DNA from: Climacium dendroides
Lineage: Eukaryota; Streptophyta; Bryopsida; Hypnales; Climaciaceae
NCBI GenBank assembly: GCA_950106755.1
Contig: OX467083.1
Location: 17,913,029 to 17,977,028 of the forward strand
Reading direction: 5' to 3'
DNA: 64,000 nt
A program made the position numbers and the translations under genes. Of the stretch, positions 24,001 to 35,294 are shown one piece after another. The notes under the pieces are model-generated. The model was not told where the DNA came from, made no database searches, and saw only the letters and a program-made list of their open reading frames with translations. Each line of letters starts with the position of its first letter. The first letter of the stretch is position 1.

Positions 24001-25125
24001 GGTGGGAGGTCCATAAAGCATTCAAGCTCTAAAATTGTCTTCTAATATAGAGGTCCATTTTGCATTTTGATTGCACCAATAATGTATAAATAGTATACAT
24101 TTCAAGATGTAGATGCTTTCAATGACTATTGTGTTTCGACTTCAAAAATTCATAACTAATTCTTCAAAGTTCTAAAAAATATGCAATGACTTGGATTGAC
24201 CCCCAAAGGACTGTTGTTCCCTTGGGTGACAAAATGGATTTTGGGTAGGTTTCTATGACCTCAATATTTAGTGAAACTTTCTCATAAAATAAAAAAATTT
24301 ATTAGCTTTGTGGTAAAACAATTTTTATTTCAATCAATATTCATGAGCAAAAGTTATACCACAAAAAAATAAATTTTCATTTCGGCAAGTAGAAAAATAA
24401 ATCCACAAAAACTTGAAATTAAATTTTTAAAATTTTTCTTTCTTATAGATCATATTTTTGTCTACATGTGAAGCTTTGATTCATTCCATTTAGATTAGTG
24501 GTGTAAAAGTTATAAACAATCTTGTTTATTGGGCAATTTGAGCATCTTTTTGAAAAAATAACTTATAGGATTCATTTATGAATGCAATTTTCACAACTTT
24601 TCAAAAAAAATTGTTTTGAAAATGTTAAGTTTCCTTGATAGAACAATTTCACTGTTAGAATTATTGTATTTCAATCCTGTCTTAGAGTTATTAATACTTT
24701 AGAAAAAAATTCCAAAAGAAAACACTTGATTTTCATTTTTTTTTAAATTATTCAGTAAAAATAGGTTTAAGAGTTATCTAAAATTGTAAGCTAGTATTCA
24801 AAAAAAATTCCAACTTTAAATGCTAATATCTCTCAATTTGTAAGGTCAAACTTCATGAAATTTTTACCACATGATCTCAGACAAGTAAAGTACAAGATTG
24901 TACGTTTAGATTCTCAAAAAAATATTCTTCTTTGTTTCCTTGAGCAAATGTAGTAAAAATGGCAATTTTCAATGGTTTTTGATAGAAAATTGGCCTTGGT
25001 CCTCTAGAGGTTATAATCTAATTCCACTTAACTTCAAGGAAAATTTACTGAAAAAAACTTCCAGAAGTCTAACCTCACCAAAGTAATTTTCAATAGTATA
25101 ATGAGTATTTTATGGAACTCCTACC
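24001..25125. mobile_element. family D copy 3, interrupted by a family A element
   Basis: The left part 24001-24199 (GGTGGGAGGTCCATAAAG...) and right part 25011-25125 (AATTCCACTTAACTTCAAGG ... ATGGAACTCCTACC) together match family D. The junction falls within the stretch that reads GATGCCAATTCCACTT in the uninterrupted copies. Confidence 0.65.
24200..25010 (+). mobile_element. family A element nested in family D
   Basis: CCCCCAAAGGACTG start and TTGGTCCTCTAGAGG end, with the usual family A interior (CAATCTTGTTTATTGGGCAA, AGCATCTTTTTGAAAAA, AAGTACAAGATTGTA). Flanks TTGA and TTAT are one mismatch each from TTAA. It is one of the more diverged copies. Confidence 0.6.
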
Positions 25126-25144
25126 TAATTAAAGCTATCATAAC

Positions 25145-25600
25145 CCCTAAAGTAACAAGGACATTTTTCCATCAAAAAACACTTGAAACAGCCATTTTCA
25201 ATGCAAAGAACAAAAAAATCAAACATTTTTTTCTTCTACAAGTCTAACCATAGGATCTTGCATTAAGCTAGTGTAAGAATGTTTGGAAGAAATTTTAAAA
25301 TCTTTGATCCTATTGATCACAATATACAAGCATTTAAAAATGAAGAAAACGAGCATTTGTATTCTTAGAATGATTAGATTATAAGGCTTTGAATATTTTT
25401 TAATTTAAAATATTTGTATTGCAAATTATAAATTTAAATTGTTTCATGTTGGAGAATTGAGTTGATGTTCATGATTTTTTTTTAAAAAGCCTATCATTTT
25501 TGTTACCCGCCTTCTCTTATATTGATTTATTGTAGCATAACTTTTGTTCTCAAGTATTGATTGAAATTAAAAAATTATATTTTTAAAAAGTTTAAACCCT
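25145..25600 (-). mobile_element. family A fragment (reverse)
   Basis: CATAACCCCTAAAGT start, then AACAGCCATTTTCAATGCAA, CATAGGATCTTGCATTAAGC and GAGAATTGAGTTGA-like blocks. It runs into the AT-rich sequence without a matching second end. Confidence 0.55.
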
Positions 25601-26325
25601 AAACCCAAACCTTTATAGAAACCTTTATAAATTTTGTAAAGGTTCACATTCAAATTTTAGAGATATGTTGTAAGTGACAAGGATAATTATCAAAAGTTTG
25701 GAATATGAATTAAAAATTGGAAATATATTTTATTATGACAAAGGAAATGAATAAACCATACAATTGTAATTGTAAATTTTCAAAACTCTTCTTTGGATAC
25801 AAATAACATTTTTACAGGGCTACTATGTCTCATGGCAAAACTACAGTTGAACCTCTCTTAGTGCATGGTGTTGGGACTATGCATGAAGAGAGGTATATGC
25901 ATTTGCAAAGGTGTAATAACGGCTAGTAACTAATGTGGCCTCTAACTAAACTATTGTTGAGAAAATATCTTTGAAATTGGGCCCATGTACTAACCTCCAT
26001 CAATGCATATCATGCAATATCATGTACTAAGAGAGAATGTACTAAGAGGATTTTTATTGTATTAGGTTAAAATAGGTTTAACCAAATTTAATTTCAAATA
26101 AAATAGTGAAGTTTAAAAATTCATTGCTAAAACATAAAATTTTCAACTTTCATTTTCATTTAATATTCACATGAAAAAAAATTCTGCCAAAAAAATCATT
26201 AAAACAAAACTCCTCATACAAAGGCAAGCACAACCATTTAGGAGTATAAAAGACACAGACATTCTTTGTAGGTGAAAACGCCCAAAATAATTTCTACACC
26301 CATGAAACCAATGCAAACATTTTAA
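25601..26325. other. AT-rich intergenic DNA
   Basis: No gene or clear repeat recognised. Confidence 0.5.
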
Positions 26326-27238
26326 ACCCTAAAGTCTAAAGGCCATTTTTTAATCAGAAACCATTCAAAACTGCCATTTCTGCAGCATTTGTCCAAGAAA
26401 ATAGAAAAATATATATTTTTAGAATCTAACCATAGGATCTTGTACTTTACTTTTCTCAAATCATGTGGTGAAAATTTCATGAAGTTTGACCATACAAATT
26501 GAGAGATATTAGCATTCAAAGTTGGAAAAATATTTTTTTTGAATTTTGGCTGGTAGTTTTAGATGACTTTGATTGCCATTTGTAGATTATTTTTGACTGC
26601 ACATTTTAAACTTAAAATTTATTATATTGAAGAATTGAGTTGAAAGTCTAGGAAAAAGAATTCAAGAAAAACTCACTTATTTTCATTCTTTAAAGAGTTG
26701 TTAAGTAAAAGTAGGTTTAAGATTGAAAGAAAGACCAAATTGTTAATACCACTAAGATGGAATTAAAACACAATAATCCCAACAGTGAGATTGTTCTAGC
26801 AAGCATATTTAATCTTGTTAAAATTATTTTTTTGGGAAAATGTGAAAAGTGCATTCAAAAATGAATACTATGAGCTATTTTTTTTAAGGTGCTTAGATTG
26901 CCTGAAAAACAAAATTGTCCGTAACTTTCTCATCACTAGTCCAAATGGAATGAATTAGAGATTCATGTGTAGACAAAAATATAGTATTTAAGAGAAGAAA
27001 TTTTAAAATTTTAATTTTGGCTTCTTGTGATTATTTATACAACCTATCGACCTCCATTTTTGACTTATTGTGCCATAACTTTTGTTCCCAAGTACCGATT
27101 GAAATAAAAATTATATTTCCATGAAGCTTATGTATTTTTTTAGCTTTACATAAAGTTTTGAAAAATTATGATGAATATTGAGAGTATATGAGCCCACCCA
27201 AGGTTGCAGGGTTTGTAGGGCCAATGAGACTTTAGGGT
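26326..27238 (-). mobile_element. family A element (reverse)
   Basis: TTAA at 26322-26325, then ACCCTAAAGTCTAAAGGCC; the right end is GACTTTAGGGT at 27228-27238 followed by GAAG. The interior is family A in reverse (CAAAACTGCCATTTCTGC, ATCTTGTACTTTACTT, GAATTGAGTTGAAAGTCTAG, TGTCCGTAACTTTCTCATCA). Confidence 0.65.
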
Positions 27239-27252
27239 GAAGAAAATCTTAA

Positions 27253-28093
27253 CTCCTAAAAGCCCTAGACATTTGGGGGGGGGGGGGGGTCTAAAACACC
27301 ATTGCTTTTGAAGTATAATAGATCTAAATGTCATTAAGGTATATAAATCTCAACCGTACGATCTTATAGTACGCATGTTGTAGATGACATGAATCAAATT
27401 TGGAGTCATTTGGCCATATAGATTGCAGGGTTGTAATGTTTTGGTGTTAAGAAAGTATGAAGAAATTTTTCTAGCAACACAGTTTGGGGTGAAATTAGAT
27501 TTTGAAACCTACTAAAATGAAGAAACTTTTAAACTTTTAAAGTGATTAAAACTAGCATACAAACATGTTAGTGAAAGAAAATATCATTTAATTGGCTCGT
27601 TGTGTTTACTATACGACTTTGAAATGTCAAAAATAGCAAAAAAAGGTACAAAAAACTCATCTGTGGTTGAACCTCCTCCTCCTAAAATACTTCTCATTTA
27701 CTTAGAACTTCTTAGATTGATATGAAATTTTAGCCACACAAACTAGGCTAATATGCACAACTTTACCAGAAAAAATTATTGGAAATGAAAATTGTATAAA
27801 GAAGAAACAAGTTGTCCAAACTCACTGTTATCCAAAAATGTCAAAATTTTGAACTTCGAATTGCTTCAAACATTCCAAACAACTTGGATTGACATGCAAA
27901 ATTTATCACGATAACTAGACTTTTAGGGAAACATAACTCAACAAAATTTATTGAAAATGAATATTAGATGAAGAAGATACAAGCCCCCAAAGTTGCAACC
28001 ATCGAATATAGCGTTTTGGTGAATTCAAATTGGACATTTGAACTTTGATTGGCTTCCAAGAAATCAATGTATCTTAGATTGATCTAAAATTTT
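27253..28093. mobile_element. family B element, right end lost in gap
   Basis: TTAA (27249-27252) then CTCCTAAAAGCCC. It is colinear with 2916-3887 over most of its length (CTCAACCGTACGATCTTATA, CAAATTTGGAGTCATTTGGC, TTGGATTGACATGCAAAAT, AAGATACAAGCCCCCAAAGT). It ends in the N run, so its right terminus is unknown. A 15-base G run lies at 27275-27289. Confidence 0.65.
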
Positions 28094-28293
28094 NNNNNNN
28101 NNNNNNNNNNNNNNNNNNNNNNNNNNNNNNNNNNNNNNNNNNNNNNNNNNNNNNNNNNNNNNNNNNNNNNNNNNNNNNNNNNNNNNNNNNNNNNNNNNNN
28201 NNNNNNNNNNNNNNNNNNNNNNNNNNNNNNNNNNNNNNNNNNNNNNNNNNNNNNNNNNNNNNNNNNNNNNNNNNNNNNNNNNNNNNNNNNNNN
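28094..28293. other. assembly gap, 200 N
   Basis: Exactly 200 N. A round number suggests a scaffolding placeholder, so the real length is unknown. Frames that translate to X across it are meaningless. Confidence 0.98.
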
Positions 28294-29339
28294 GCCTGCT
28301 GCTGCAATATTGTATCACAAGTTAGTTGGGGTCAAACCCACCCCCACCATCACCACCATCATCTCGTGTCCCTTCGTCCGTCCATCCCTCACTCCGTCTG
28401 TCGCTTGGGCTCTCTCCCATTTGGGGATTGTTAGATTCTTCACCTCACGGCCAACCATGGCGCCTCAGCCGCAGGGGTTTGGAGCCCCAAATCTCAATGA
28501 TATGATGCAAGTTTGGGGTATCTTCTCGTACGTTGGTGGCCATGCTGAGATGATGAACGGGGGTTGTCTTTTGTGTCTGAGGCAAGTTATAACTCATCTG
28601 CCTGCTGCACGACCTTTCAAATATCACTGACACACATGGTGGGTACGTTTTCTGCCTGGACTGGCAGGGGTCACTTCGGACTCTCACTGGGGCTGCAAAG
28701 ACTCACTGGGGCTGGGACTGGGGCTGGGAGCCCAGGACGGGCGGACAGAGAGGGAGCGTGTCACAGCACGGCCAGGGTGAATTGACCCCCTCATTGCCCC
28801 TCCAGGGCAAACCCTGGAATTTTTTATTTGCAAGGCTTAATTTTTTTTTGAAATTCTGAATTCATATTTGAAATCAGAGGCCGCAAATTACTCTAGGGAG
28901 ATGCAAGAATTACCAAAAAAATTGGCACAACATAGGGGGCTTTTTTGTCAAACCAAAGTTGACCAGGGCAATGAGGGGGCCAATTCTCCCTGCGCGTCAC
29001 AGCACCTGCATTCATTCATTCATATATATTTTTTTCATAACGGGGCGGGTGGATAAAAAGACAACTACTAGAAAACACAGGCCTGTGGAAATCGCATGTG
29101 AACTTAACTTTATATTTAACTTCACTTCCATGGGGGCTCACTGGACTGGTCTCTGCTTTCAGAACTGAACTGGAACTGGAACTGGAACTGAAACTGATCT
29201 GGTCTGGTCTCCCAGAATAAGTTAGCTTATGATATGGAGCTTGGGTCACAACAGGCAGGCACGCAGGCAGGCAGGGCTGATTTGGGGGAGAGGGGTGTGG
29301 ATTGCTTGGTGGATATCAGCGGTATAGATAGAACCAAAA
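28294..29339. other. GC-rich island, no gene recognised
   Basis: Raised GC after the gap, with competing frames of up to 106 codons on both strands. It contains GGGGCTGGGACT-type repeats near 28700 and (GGAACT)n near 29165. No domain seen. It also contains the MITE at 28782-28984. Confidence 0.4.
28782..28984. mobile_element. repeat J, about 200-bp MITE
   Basis: Terminal inverted repeats TTGACCCCCTCATTGCCC (28782) and GGGCAATGAGGGGGCCAA (28966-28983). The body is AT-rich (AATTCATATTTGAAATCAGA). GCGTGTCACAGCAC and GCGCGTCACAGCAC lie outside its left and right ends, which may be a coincidence or an older duplication. A related copy is at 14900-15085. Confidence 0.65.
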
Positions 29340-31045
29340 CCAACTCGAAAATACCAGTGTGCCCTGTGCCTGTCGCCACAGTCAAAACAAAAGTAAAAAA
29401 GTAATTTTTCTCTAATTTTGTAGTTCATAAGAACTTCAAAATTCAATAACTTTCGCATCGTATGTGTGAATGCCACAAAACCAAGTCGGTGCACCCCTCC
29501 TTGCCGAGGGCTTTCCGATGGTACCAAGCACGCAACTAGGGGGGACACACGGTCCAGGAGATCTCAACGTGGCAAATAAAACAAAACAAACAACCAAATT
29601 TAAGGTATAGACTAGTGTACTTTATGTTGTTGCCATAGTCAAAAGAAAAGTAAAACTAGTTTTTTTAATTTTTTAAAACCAAAACCAACTCGAAAATGTA
29701 TAACTTTATCACCATGAATTGGAATGCCACGAAACAAAGCTCATGCACCCCTCCTTGCAAAGAACTTTTTGACGGTACCAAGATTATGACCAAAATATAA
29801 GTAAAAGTAATTTTCTAATTTTTAAAAACAAAAAATAACTAAAAAATGCATTTCTTGTGCCTGTAGCCATAGTCAAAACAAAAGTAAAAAGTAAATTTTC
29901 TCTAATTTTGTAGTTCATAGAAACTTCAAAATTCAATAACTTTCGCATCGTACGTCCGAACGCCATGAAACCAAGTCGGTGCGCCCCTCCTCGCCGAGGG
30001 CTTTCCGACAATACCAAGCATGCGACCGGGGGACGCACGGTCCGGGAGATCTCAACGTGACAAACAAACAAAACAAACATCATGTCTTAATAAAAGAGAT
30101 ACCAGTGTGCTTTGTGTTGTTGCCATAGTATATAACTAGAGTGCCCTGTGGCGTTGCCACAATCAAAACAAAAGTAAAACTAATTTTCTAATTATTTAGT
30201 TCATAAAAATACTTCAAAATTCAATAACTTTCACACCGTGAGTCGGAACGCCATGAAACAAAGCCGGTGCACCCCTCCTTGCTGAGGGCTTTCCGACAGT
30301 ACCAAGATCGTGACCAAAATATAAGTAAAAGTAATTTTTAAAAATTTTAGAACCAAAAATAACTTGAAAATGCACAACTTCCACACCGTACATCCAAACG
30401 CCACGAAACCAAGCTGGTGCACCCCTCCTCACCGAGGGCTTTCCGGCGGTACCAAGCACACGAACGGGGGATGCACGGTCCGGGAGATCTCAACGTGACA
30501 AACAAAACAAAACAAAACAAACAAACAAACAAACAAAACAAAACAAACAAACAAACAAAACAAAACAAACCACCTGTCTTAATAGAAGAGATAACATAAA
30601 AGTGAAAATAATTTTTTGATTTTTTAAAATTAAAAAATAACTATGAGGATGGAACATCATGAAACAAAGCCCGCGCACCCCTTCTTGTGGAGAGCTTTTT
30701 GATGGGACCAAGAATGTGAATGAAGGACACATGGTCTTGGAGATCTCACCGTATCAAACAAAACAAAATAAAATAACTAATTAACTTAAGGTATGGATGG
30801 ATGGACAAGTGTGCCTTGTGCCGTTGTTATAGCCACAATAAAAGTGAAAGTGATTTTTTAAATCTTTTAATTCATAAAAACTTCAAATTCAATATCTTTT
30901 CTTCCATGAGTTTGAACCACCATGAACAAAAACCATGCACTCTTCTTTGCTAAAGGCTTTCCGATGGGAACAAGAACACACTTAGGAGATGTATGGTCTA
31001 GGAGATCTCATCTAGACAAACAAAACAAACAACCTAACTTAAGCT
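29340..31045 (+). repeat. array of repeat family I, about 7 copies
   Basis: A unit of roughly 230-260 bp recurs head to tail. In order it holds: CAGTGTGCCCTGTGCC, TTGCCACAGTCAAAACAAAA, GTAAAAGTAATTTT, TTCATAAAAACTTCAAAATT, CAATAACTTTCGCATCGTAC, CACCCCTCCTTGCCGAGGGC, TTTCCGATGGTACCAAG, GGTCCGGGAGATCTCAACGT and a CAAACAAAACAAACAA tail before TTAAGGTATAGA. Unit starts lie near 29352, 29610, 29850, 30097, 30330 and 30800. Further copies are at 50980-51490 and 8535-8935. No coding sequence. I cannot assign a class; SINE-like, Helitron-like or satellite are all possible. Confidence 0.8.
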
Positions 31046-31383
31046 ATCATATGTGAAGGTCTAATTGAGCACTTGAGTGCCGAAATTGAGTTTCCACGTT
31101 GGATTTTCAAGAGTTCATGTCACCTCAAACCATTCACAAGATAACATGTGTCACATTTTTTTGAAAATGACTTCATTTCTACTGAATTTGACCTTCACAT
31201 AGGATAACTATGAACATGTGGATATGGAAGTTACTAGTCCATTTAAAAAAAACGTGGATGGATGATGGTTGCATATAAGAAAGAAAAATCTCTGAAATTT
31301 TCTCTTTCAAGATACCAAACTTTCTCCCCATGATGTTCCCAAGTAGAAAATTGATTGAAGTCAGGCAAGGATGAAGGAATTAA

Positions 31384-32122
31384 CCCCTACAGGTCCAAAT
31401 ATCATTTTTTTGGCAACATAGTGATTTTGGGGAGCTCACTACAAAAAAAAATTTGATTTGATTTTCTTTGAAAATATCACACAATATGTATCCAAGGAGT
31501 TCCTTTGAGGTGCACCAATTTTCATAACTTTCAACTACGTGGTTAAAAAGTTATTGCATGATATGTAATTTTCAACATTCATTGGGCAACTTAGGCAGCC
31601 CAAAAAACTTCTTAAAAAATCATTTTTTTAAGAAATAAAAATTTGAAATTGGTTCTCTAGATTTATACATACATAAAAAACTTTGAATCATTCCATTTTG
31701 ATTAATGAGGTGAAACGTATGAGGAGTTTTAGTTTGTAGGTAGGTATGGCGTCTAGAGATTCCATACTTGTACACAAACTAAAACTCCTCATAACTTTCA
31801 TCTCATTAATCAAAATGGAATGATTCAAAGCTTTTTATGTATATATAAATCTAAAGAACCAATTTCAAAATTTTTTCTTTAAAAAAATAAATTTTAAAGA
31901 AGTTTATTGGACTACCCAAGTTGCTTGCCAAATGCTGAAAATTACACATCATGCAATAACTTTTTAACCATGTAGTTGAAAGTTATGAAAATTGGTGTGC
32001 CATAAAGCTACTCCTTCAGCACATATTGTGCAAAATTTTCAAAGAACAAAATAAAAATTCCCATCGTAGTGCGTTCCCCCAAATTACTATGTTGCCAAAA
32101 ATGGCGTTTGGATCTTTAGGGA
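31384..32122. mobile_element. family F foldback element, full length, TTAA-flanked
   Basis: TTAA lies on both sides (31380-31383 and 32123-32126). The ends are CCCCTACAGGTCC and GGATCTTTAGGGA. The element is an inverted repeat over its entire 739 bp: for example GGCAACATAGTGATTTTGGG (31412) pairs with CCCAAATTACTATGTTGCC (about 32078), and GAATCATTCCATTTTGATTA pairs with TAATCAAAATGGAATGATTC near the centre (loop about 31745-31770). One-armed relatives are at 13105-13409 and 48655-49042. Transcription would give a very long hairpin RNA. Confidence 0.8.
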
Positions 32123-32250
32123 TTAAATTGCATTTGAAAATTAATTTTCTTATTATTCTGAAACATAATAGTCTTCCACTAGTAAGATTGTTCTTGAGAG
32201 GCAAAAAGAGGCAAAATATGATTTGCCTTTATCTTTGGTCAATAATTTAA

Positions 32251-33154
32251 TCCCTAAAGTCCCTTTGTCCCTTGAGGGGATAATAAATTTTGGATAGGCT
32301 TCTATGGTCTCAATATTTGTTGTGATTTTCTGGATTTTTTTGTGAAGATAGAAAAACATATTAGCTTTCCAAAAATATAATTTGTATTACAATTGAAGCA
32401 TGAGAGCAAAAAGTTATGGTACAAAATGCCCCTTTTTTTTAGTTTGGTGGTCAAATAAAACCCTTCAAAAAAACCTTTAAGTAAATTTTTTTATAGATTA
32501 ACTTTTTATATACTTGGAAAGCTTTGATTTATTCCATCTGGATTTATTGTATAAAAATTATGGACAATCTTGTTTTCTGAGCAATCAAAGCATCTTCTTA
32601 AAAAAATGATTTGTAGGATTCATTTTTGACATCAATTTTCGCAATTTAAAAAGAAAAAGAGTTTCATAAGGTTAAGATCTCTTGCTAGAATAATCTCACT
32701 ATTGAGATTAGTGTATTTCAATTCCATTTTAGAGCTATTAACAATTTAGATTTTCCTTCAATTTTGAACCTACTTCTACTCAACAATTTTTTAATGAGTG
32801 AAAGCTAAGTGTTTAAAAAGAAAATTCCTAGACTCTCAACTCAATTCTTTATCATATAAAATTAAAAGTTCAAAATTAGTAGAGCAAAAATTATAAGTTA
32901 TGAAGGTTCAAAGCCAAAAATGTAGTTGAACAAAGTGCAAAACCCCCTTATTTCCTTCACTTGAAACTCAAATATCTTGCAATTTACATGGTCAAAGTTT
33001 GTGAAATTTCTTCCACACATTTTTATACTAGTATAGTATAAGATCCTATGGTTAGATATGCAAAAAAAACAAATTTTAATCTTTTTGCACTTTGCTATAG
33101 AAATGACGATTTTGAGTGGTTTTTGATGGAAAAGAGGCCTTGGGACTTTAGAGG
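32251..33154 (+). mobile_element. family A element, TTAA on both sides
   Basis: TTAA at 32247-32250, then TCCCTAAAGTCCCTTTG; right end TTGGGACTTTAGAGG, then TTAA at 33155-33158. This well-preserved 904-bp copy contains CAATCTTGTTTTCTGAGCAA, AAGCATCTTCTTAAAAAAAT and AGTATAAGATCCTATGGTTA. No coding capacity. Confidence 0.8.
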
Positions 33155-33158
33155 TTAA

Positions 33159-34080
33159 GAAACAAATTTCCAAGGTATCCAAAGTTAGGAAACTAATTTT
33201 TGTAGGTTTTCAAAACTTTAAATAAGTGAAAGGAGATTAGGAAATTGATAGTTGATTGCGTAGGCTACATATTTCTAGTTCCTATTACTACATAGTTCTC
33301 TAAAGCCCCTAGTGAATGATACCCTTGTCTTCATTATAATTTTGTTCCTAATGTTTTTGGTACACTATTTTCAATCTAAATTTTAAAATTAATCATTGAT
33401 TTACAACAATCTACTTCAAAACTACCAAGAACTACACCTACAACTTCTAATACAAAGGCAATCTTAAAACAAAATGAATTCAAGACATTGCATTTGGTGT
33501 TAGCTTTGTCCATTGGTATTTAAAGCATCTTAAGTTTGTGTACTAAATACAAAGTCTTCACACCAAAATGAATAGTATGTTGTAATGTGATACACCTTGA
33601 AATCCTATAAATTGGTCTCCAATACCATATCCTTGTAATTGTTCAAACACATTGCTATCCAATACATACTACACTACCATCAATTATGGATTATTTACTG
33701 TACATCTAAATCTTCATATGTTAGATCTTTTGCTTATTTTGTAGATAAATAGTCTATAGGGAACTACAATTGTGTTATTAATGAGACCCTATGTTAATTT
33801 TAATATATTGATAAAATTTCCACTTATTTTATATCCTATTTTTAATTTTAATACCTACTTCCTTATACTATTATTCAACATGTGATACCTACATTTGAAC
33901 CCCAAAGACACTAAAACCTAAATATTGAGGACATAAGATGTGCACACAATCAAAACATAAGAGACTAGGAGAGACTAGTGTTGATTTTTGAGAGACTAGT
34001 GTTGATTTTTGAGACACTAATAAAGAATACATTGAAATTTCATAACTTTTTGATATAGTATTCGAGTAAGGTAAAGTAGT
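33159..34080. other. AT-rich intergenic DNA
   Basis: No gene recognised. A GAGACTAGTGTTGATTTTT unit is duplicated near 33970-34015. Confidence 0.5.
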
Positions 34081-34510
34081 CCATTGTGATCACCTAGGAA
34101 ATGACCCATTGTGTGGGGGGGTCAGTATGTGAGATGTGGGCTGCAATGCATATCTTACATGACAATAATAGAGTGATTAGTGATCTCATTAGGAACTTCT
34201 AACTTTTTAGTGTGAAATTCATTGTAAAAATTGACTTTTTAGGCCTACCTTGATAGAAAATATTGTGATTGCATTAGGTAGTACGATGAGCATTATGCAT
34301 TCAGATTTTGTTGGTTATGAGGTAGTCTACAGACTCTTTTGGGCTAAACACTTCAAAAATTTCTAGCAAATTCATACTTTGTCAAAAAAATATAATTTCA
34401 ATTGCACTTGTTGTTTCTCACACTTGTACTAATGTGGGAAAAATTGAAAAATTTCAGCAATAAGATGGTGTCAAACTCCTCATTTTGACCACAATGGGCT
34501 GGTTTACCTT
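34081..34510 (+). repeat. repeat family E, full-length copy
   Basis: Reverse complement of 21082-21547 across its length, with CCATTGTG near the start and CACAATGGGC at the end. It includes GAGATGTGGGCTGCAATGCA and GTTATGAGGTAGTCTACAG. The copy at 8165-9045 is split by insertions. Confidence 0.65.
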
Positions 34511-34929
34511 AATGCATACTAAAATGAGTTGGAATCATACAAAATCCAACAGAAATGATATAACAATAATAATAATAGGAAATATGCTCAGTTGCTATTA
34601 GTGCCAATTATGGGTGTGCTTACCTTACCTCTATTTTTGAAACTGAATGATGTCATGTAATGAACGAGCATTAATTTATGAACCTCCATGCTAGTCATTC
34701 AACCAAGTTTCCAGCATCATTGTCATTGTCTGGCTGCACACAAACCACTGTAGATATATCTGAGCATGTTCATGTCTTGTAATTCATTGGGATAGAGTTC
34801 CACGAGGCACTCAGTGGACAAAGTCCTTTTCAAGAAAACCAGTTCGTGTCCATCGCCTTGATTTGTGCTTCATGACACATCCATCTGGGTATGGGATTCC
34901 GTTCTTCTTTGAAACTTTAGCTGTTTGGA

Positions 34930-35294
34930 TCATGAGGGACTTTGGACATCTGCATCTTTCACTCCACCCCACATGGCCTTTCCCTTGGTGGAATATGGCA
35001 CTGTGAGAGGAGCATTTCTTTGGTGTATATCTGATGCTAAAAGGGGCGCTTCAAAATCAGCCACTAAGGGAAAAGTGCCAAGGAAGCGGTCCAAGTTCAA
35101 GTTCTCCCAATCACAATGCTTGTTGTTTCTCTCATTGAATCCAGGAAAGAAATGCATCTGTTTCTATTTTTTGCATTATTGATTCCACATGCTGAAGCCC
35201 ACACATGATTGAAGATTGCGTGAGCCTTGCGAAAGCTGTTGATGTCATCTGCAAACAAGAACAGACAGATACAGTAAGTTATACAGGTGAGCAA
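34930..35294 (-). pseudogene. LINE-type reverse transcriptase fragment, frameshifted
   Basis: The upstream minus-strand frame (35294-35097) contains FADDINSFRKAHAIF and a CGINNAKNR segment, which fit the catalytic (Y/F)ADD box of non-LTR reverse transcriptases and the conserved G-L-x-I-N-x-x-K block that follows. The overlapping frame (35157-34930) continues with LGTFPLVADFEAPLLAS, like the 'LGTxPxxYLGxPL' region further on. The two pieces are in different frames, so this is a broken relic. No endonuclease or RNase H part was recognised. Moderate confidence because only about 110 residues remain. Confidence 0.5.

Noticed and set aside
28064..28318. Frames made of X residues
   Set aside because: They run across the 200-base N gap.
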